DNA from: Campylobacterales bacterium
Lineage (GTDB): Bacteria; Campylobacterota; Campylobacteria; Campylobacterales; SZUA-545
Direction of reading: 5' to 3'
NCBI GenBank assembly: GCA_025800305.1
Contig: JAOXRY010000291.1
Span: forward strand, 1 to 15,280
Length of the DNA stretch: 15,280 nt
The notes below the pieces were generated by a model. It was not told the origin of the DNA and did not search any database. It saw only the letters and a program-made list of their open reading frames with translations. A program made the translations under genes and the position numbers. Positions 12,876 through 15,280 of this stretch are shown here, in pieces. Position 1 is the stretch's first letter. The number at the start of each line of letters is the position of its first letter.

Positions 12876-14255
12876 ATGCCACAAAAGAATTATTTACTAG
12901 ATACTTCTGTAATTCTAGATGACCCACAAAATATTCAACACATTTATCAAAATGGAGAGAATCAAGTTGCTGTAACAAATGTAGTTTTAGCAGAGCTTGA
13001 TAATAAAAAAACAGGAAATAACGATACAGCTTTTTTTGCAAGAGAATTTTTTAGAATGATTGCTGGTGATAATGGAAAATCAGTAAAAAAGTCTCCTTAT
13101 AAAGGTAAAAAAATCCAAGAGAGAGATTTTTTTAGAAAAATGGAGCTAGAGTTTGATGGTGAGGTTGTTCCTCTTATTGTAATCTATAGAGAGCAATTTA
13201 AAGAACATCATGACAAAAATGATAGTAAAATTGCAGAAGTTGCAAAAGATTACGACTTAACACTTTTAACAAATGATATCGCCTTTAAAGTGAGATCTTT
13301 AGCAAAAGGTATCAATGTTGAATCAATCCAAAGAGATAGCGTTGATAACCCTGCATACTTTGAATTTTTCCACTCGTTTAATGTAAAAGATGAAGAGGAG
13401 ATAGGTAAGTTCTCAGAAAAACCTCAATTCCAAAAGATCACAGACTGGAATATGATTGAAATTGATGAAGAGATGGGAAGAAAACACTTTGGCTTAAAAA
13501 TCAATGGACAGTTTGAGGAACTTCAGCTAGATGAACTTCAAGATAAAAAAGATGTTTACATTCCACCTGTAAACCTTGAACAAAAACTTTTCTTTTCCAT
13601 GATGACCCATCCTCAAAATCAAATCACTGTTTGTTCAGGAAGCACAGGAAGTGGGAAAACCCTTATGGCACTTCAAGCAGGAATCCATCTGAAAAACCAA
13701 GGAATTGTCGATGGAATTGTATATATAAGAAATACAGTAACATCCTCAGATAGAGAAGCAGAACTGGGATTTAGAAAAGGGGATCAATCACAAAAACTAG
13801 GATATTTTATGTATCCACTTTACGCAACCATCAACTTTACAATTGAAAAAATAAGAAAAGATAGCTGGGATAATGCAGGAGAATATACAGGAGATACAAA
13901 TAGTATCGATAAACAAGCTGCAACTGATAAATTTATCCAAAATCACAACATCGAGATGATTGACATCGCCCACGCTAGAGGAACTACAATCTCTAAAAAA
14001 TTTGTTATTTTTGATGAGGCACAAAATATCTCAAATGGTACGTTAAAACTTATTGGTACAAGAATGGGTAAAGAATCAAAAATGGTAGTCCTTGGTGACT
14101 GGTCACAAATTGACCACCCTTATCTTACAAAAGAGAGAAATGGTCTTATGACTCTTTTAACAAAAGCTGTAAAAGATAATTTTGTTGCTGGAATTCACTT
14201 GAAGCATACTATTAGAAGTGAAGTTGCTAAGTGGTTTGATGAGCAGTTCAGATAA
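12876..14255 (+). CDS. PIN domain-PhoH family ATPase (PhoH2-type)
   Basis: The 459-residue protein joins two domains. An N-terminal PIN ribonuclease domain (about 5-150) keeps the acidic metal-binding set Asp9 (LLDTS), Glu40 (LAELD), Asp116 (KNDSKIA) and Asp134 (LTND). After a linker (about 150-230), the PhoH ATPase domain carries Walker A GSTGSGKT (255-262) and Walker B VIFDEAQN with Asp380-Glu381. Late conserved blocks include LGDWSQID and LKHTIRSE. Mycobacterial PhoH2, of the same layout, is an ATP-dependent RNA helicase and ribonuclease. The PIN domain also relates it to VapC toxins, but no antitoxin gene is adjacent, so a housekeeping RNA role is more likely. It has its own promoter, and a hairpin follows its stop. 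The family is common in this phylum. Confidence 0.93.
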   Translation: MPQKNYLLDTSVILDDPQNIQHIYQNGENQVAVTNVVLAELDNKKTGNNDTAFFAREFFRMIAGDNGKSVKKSPYKGKKIQERDFFRKMELEFDGEVVPLIVIYREQFKEHHDKNDSKIAEVAKDYDLTLLTNDIAFKVRSLAKGINVESIQRDSVDNPAYFEFFHSFNVKDEEEIGKFSEKPQFQKITDWNMIEIDEEMGRKHFGLKINGQFEELQLDELQDKKDVYIPPVNLEQKLFFSMMTHPQNQITVCSGSTGSGKTLMALQAGIHLKNQGIVDGIVYIRNTVTSSDREAELGFRKGDQSQKLGYFMYPLYATINFTIEKIRKDSWDNAGEYTGDTNSIDKQAATDKFIQNHNIEMIDIAHARGTTISKKFVIFDEAQNISNGTLKLIGTRMGKESKMVVLGDWSQIDHPYLTKERNGLMTLLTKAVKDNFVAGIHLKHTIRSEVAKWFDEQFR

Positions 14256-14263
14256 GGAACAAT

Positions 14264-14283
14264 AGAAGGGAAAAAACCCTTCT
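14264..14283. terminator. Bidirectional hairpin terminator between PIN-PhoH gene and dsbA-like gene
   Basis: AGAAGGG (14264-14270) and CCCTTCT (14277-14283) form a perfect 7-bp stem with an AAAAAA loop. It lies eight bases after the PhoH stop and touches the convergent dsbA-like stop. Following bases are only moderately T-rich (TATTTCT on plus, ATTGTTCC on minus), so efficiency is uncertain, but the location between convergent genes is right. Confidence 0.65.
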
Positions 14284-14966
14284 TATTTCTCAAGTTCTGA
14301 TTTCACTAACTCTTTGAGGTTTTCCAAACTAAACTTTTGTAATGGTCTTCCATTTACAAAATAACTTGGAGTTTTGTTTACTCCTAATTTTTTTCCATCT
14401 TCTAGATCTTGCTGTAATCTTTCATTAGCTTTAGAGCTTTCCATAAACTCAGACAGTAACTTCATATTTAGATACTGTACATCGCCAAGGCTTTTCCAAA
14501 GTAGTTCAGTATCAACAACATGATGTTGAACCCAATAACTTTGTGTTAAAAACATATGCTCTAAAACTTCTAAAAAAAGATTTTGCTCTCTAGCACCTTC
14601 AAGAACTTTAACTGCAAAGTCAGCATTTTTATGAAAAGGAGCATATCTAAAGACAATTTTTACGTCTCCATAGTTTTCTTCAAAGATATCTTTTACATGG
14701 GGATAAAATGTTGCACATGCTCCACATGCTGGATCAAAAAATTCTACTAATTGTACCTTGGCACTATCCTCTCCTTCAACAAAAGAGTATGGTCTTTCAA
14801 ATAGGAAAGAATTTTCTTCTAGTAAAGCCTTAGATGTATCAGTTTGTGATTGATTATAAAGGTACTTTAAACCAAAAAAGATGGCAACTAATCCGACAAT
14901 TGAAACCAAAACTATAGTTTTATTTTTCATTGTTGTCTTATTGTTTTTTTTATTTCTTTTTCCCAT
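14283..14966 (-). CDS. Membrane-anchored DsbA/BdbD-like thiol:disulfide oxidase
   Basis: The 227-residue protein starts with a very basic Lys/Asn-rich N-terminus, then one hydrophobic segment (about 17-33) acting as a membrane anchor or signal. The thioredoxin-fold domain follows in the periplasm. The active site is Cys81-Gly-Ala-Cys84 in FFDPACGACATFYP, with the cis-proline at Pro200 in KTPSYFVNG. The FRYAPFHKNA segment and the helical insert after it fit the DsbA/BdbD subgroup. It probably oxidises cysteine pairs in exported proteins and is re-oxidised by the DsbB/BdbC-like protein encoded one base upstream. The ATG (complement of 14964-14966) has AAAGGA eight bases before it, better supported than a second in-frame ATG at residue 13. 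Redox direction (oxidase or isomerase) cannot be proven from sequence. Confidence 0.9.
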   Translation of the reverse strand: MGKRNKKNNKTTMKNKTIVLVSIVGLVAIFFGLKYLYNQSQTDTSKALLEENSFLFERPYSFVEGEDSAKVQLVEFFDPACGACATFYPHVKDIFEENYGDVKIVFRYAPFHKNADFAVKVLEGAREQNLFLEVLEHMFLTQSYWVQHHVVDTELLWKSLGDVQYLNMKLLSEFMESSKANERLQQDLEDGKKLGVNKTPSYFVNGRPLQKFSLENLKELVKSELEK

Positions 14967-14967
14967 A

Positions 14968-15280
14968 TTATTTTTCCTTTCCCATTAGCAATAGTAAAAA
15001 AAGTATAAGATATCCAGTTAATGATAAAAGTGGAATATTTATAAAACCAAACCATTCAATATATTCTGTAGAACAAGGAACTCCACTGGCACAAGGAACA
15101 GCAGATTCTGGTATAAATCCAAACATTAGTAAATTGTGATAAACCGCTATTAATACTCCAATCCCTACAAGTGGAAATCCATATTTAAAAGCCGAATCAT
15201 CTGGATACAATAGATTAATTAAAAATATGAATACAAGTGGGTACATAAAAATTCTTTGATACCAACACATTGTACACGGA
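14968..15280 (-). CDS. DsbB/BdbC-like disulfide bond formation protein (5' end beyond window)
   Basis: The frame is open to the right edge, so the start lies outside the window. Reading in from the edge gives PCTMCWYQRIFMYPL, where Cys-Thr-Met-Cys is the first redox-active CxxC of the DsbB family; the methionine inside it is therefore not a start. Membrane helices follow, with a loop carrying the second cysteine pair (PCASGVPCS) before YIEWFGFINIPLLSLTGY, a pattern shared with BdbC/DsbB. The family transfers electrons from DsbA-type oxidases to quinone in the inner membrane. The stop is one base from the dsbA-like ATG, so the two genes form a coupled redox pair. At least 104 residues are visible. 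It lacks a CGAC or other fused thioredoxin domain in the visible part. Confidence 0.9.
   Translation of the reverse strand, partial: PCTMCWYQRIFMYPLVFIFLINLLYPDDSAFKYGFPLVGIGVLIAVYHNLLMFGFIPESAVPCASGVPCSTEYIEWFGFINIPLLSLTGYLILFLLLLMGKEK

Noticed and set aside
12820..13041. Minus-strand 73-codon frame over the PIN-PhoH promoter
   Set aside because: It overlaps the promoter and PIN domain on the other strand and shows only AT-rich, hydrophobic shadow sequence.
12876..14255. PIN-PhoH protein as a toxin of a toxin-antitoxin pair
   Set aside because: There is no small upstream antitoxin gene; the 76-base gap is only a promoter region, and fused PIN-PhoH proteins are widespread housekeeping proteins.
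14930..15139. Plus-strand 69-codon frame at the right end
   Set aside because: It lies opposite the dsbA-like and dsbB-like genes, both of which carry intact redox motifs.

Overview
The window is an AT-rich, densely packed chromosomal segment from a bacterium of the Campylobacterota (Epsilonproteobacteria). An Arcobacter-group genome is the best guess, but the genus is inferred. Three things support the phylum: the order ribH-nusB-pyrF and the order flgI-flgJ-flgM-flgN-flgK, both known from Campylobacter; an lpxE-like/eptA pair like that of Helicobacter pylori; and a soluble histidine kinase with the H-box AHQWKQPL common in this phylum. No mobile element, CRISPR array, tRNA or rRNA is visible, and no stretch over 300 bases lacks a gene.

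Layout. Positions 1-1100 (minus) hold most of a DEAD-box RNA helicase cut by the left edge. A divergent AT-rich promoter region (1101-1244) with a 16-bp palindrome separates it from a plus-strand run: ribH (riboflavin), nusB (antitermination), an unusual structured GC-rich leader, pyrF (pyrimidine synthesis), an LptF/LptG-type LPS-export permease, a PAP2 phosphatase resembling lipid A phosphatases, and a phosphoethanolamine transferase (EptA family). The last three form a plausible outer-membrane lipid A export and remodelling block.

Positions 6190-10472 (minus) are a flagellar operon: flgI (P-ring), a short flgJ (rod-binding domain only), flgM (anti-sigma-28), flgN-like chaperone, flgK (hook-filament junction). 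A sigma-54 -24/-12 element with correct GG-N10-GC spacing lies upstream of flgI, and a sigma-28-like GCCGATAG element lies upstream of flgM. This fits the class 2/class 3 flagellar hierarchy of the phylum.

Divergent from it, 10619-12799 (plus) is a three-gene phospho-signalling unit with overlapping reading frames: a stand-alone CheY-like receiver, a CheC-family phosphatase with both catalytic motifs, and a soluble PAS histidine kinase. It is followed by a PIN-PhoH ATPase (12876-14255). A hairpin terminator at 14264-14283 separates that from a convergent disulfide-bond pair on the minus strand: a membrane-anchored DsbA/BdbD-like thiol oxidase and a DsbB/BdbC-like membrane partner whose start lies beyond the right edge.

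Three observations stand out. The nusB-pyrF leader can form two mutually exclusive folds that expose or hide the pyrF ribosome-binding site. The palindrome AGATCT occurs 30 times, all inside genes, about five to six times more than base composition predicts. The receiver-CheC-kinase unit has an unknown output. TTG start codons are also frequent (nusB, the permease, the phosphatase, eptA, flgI).
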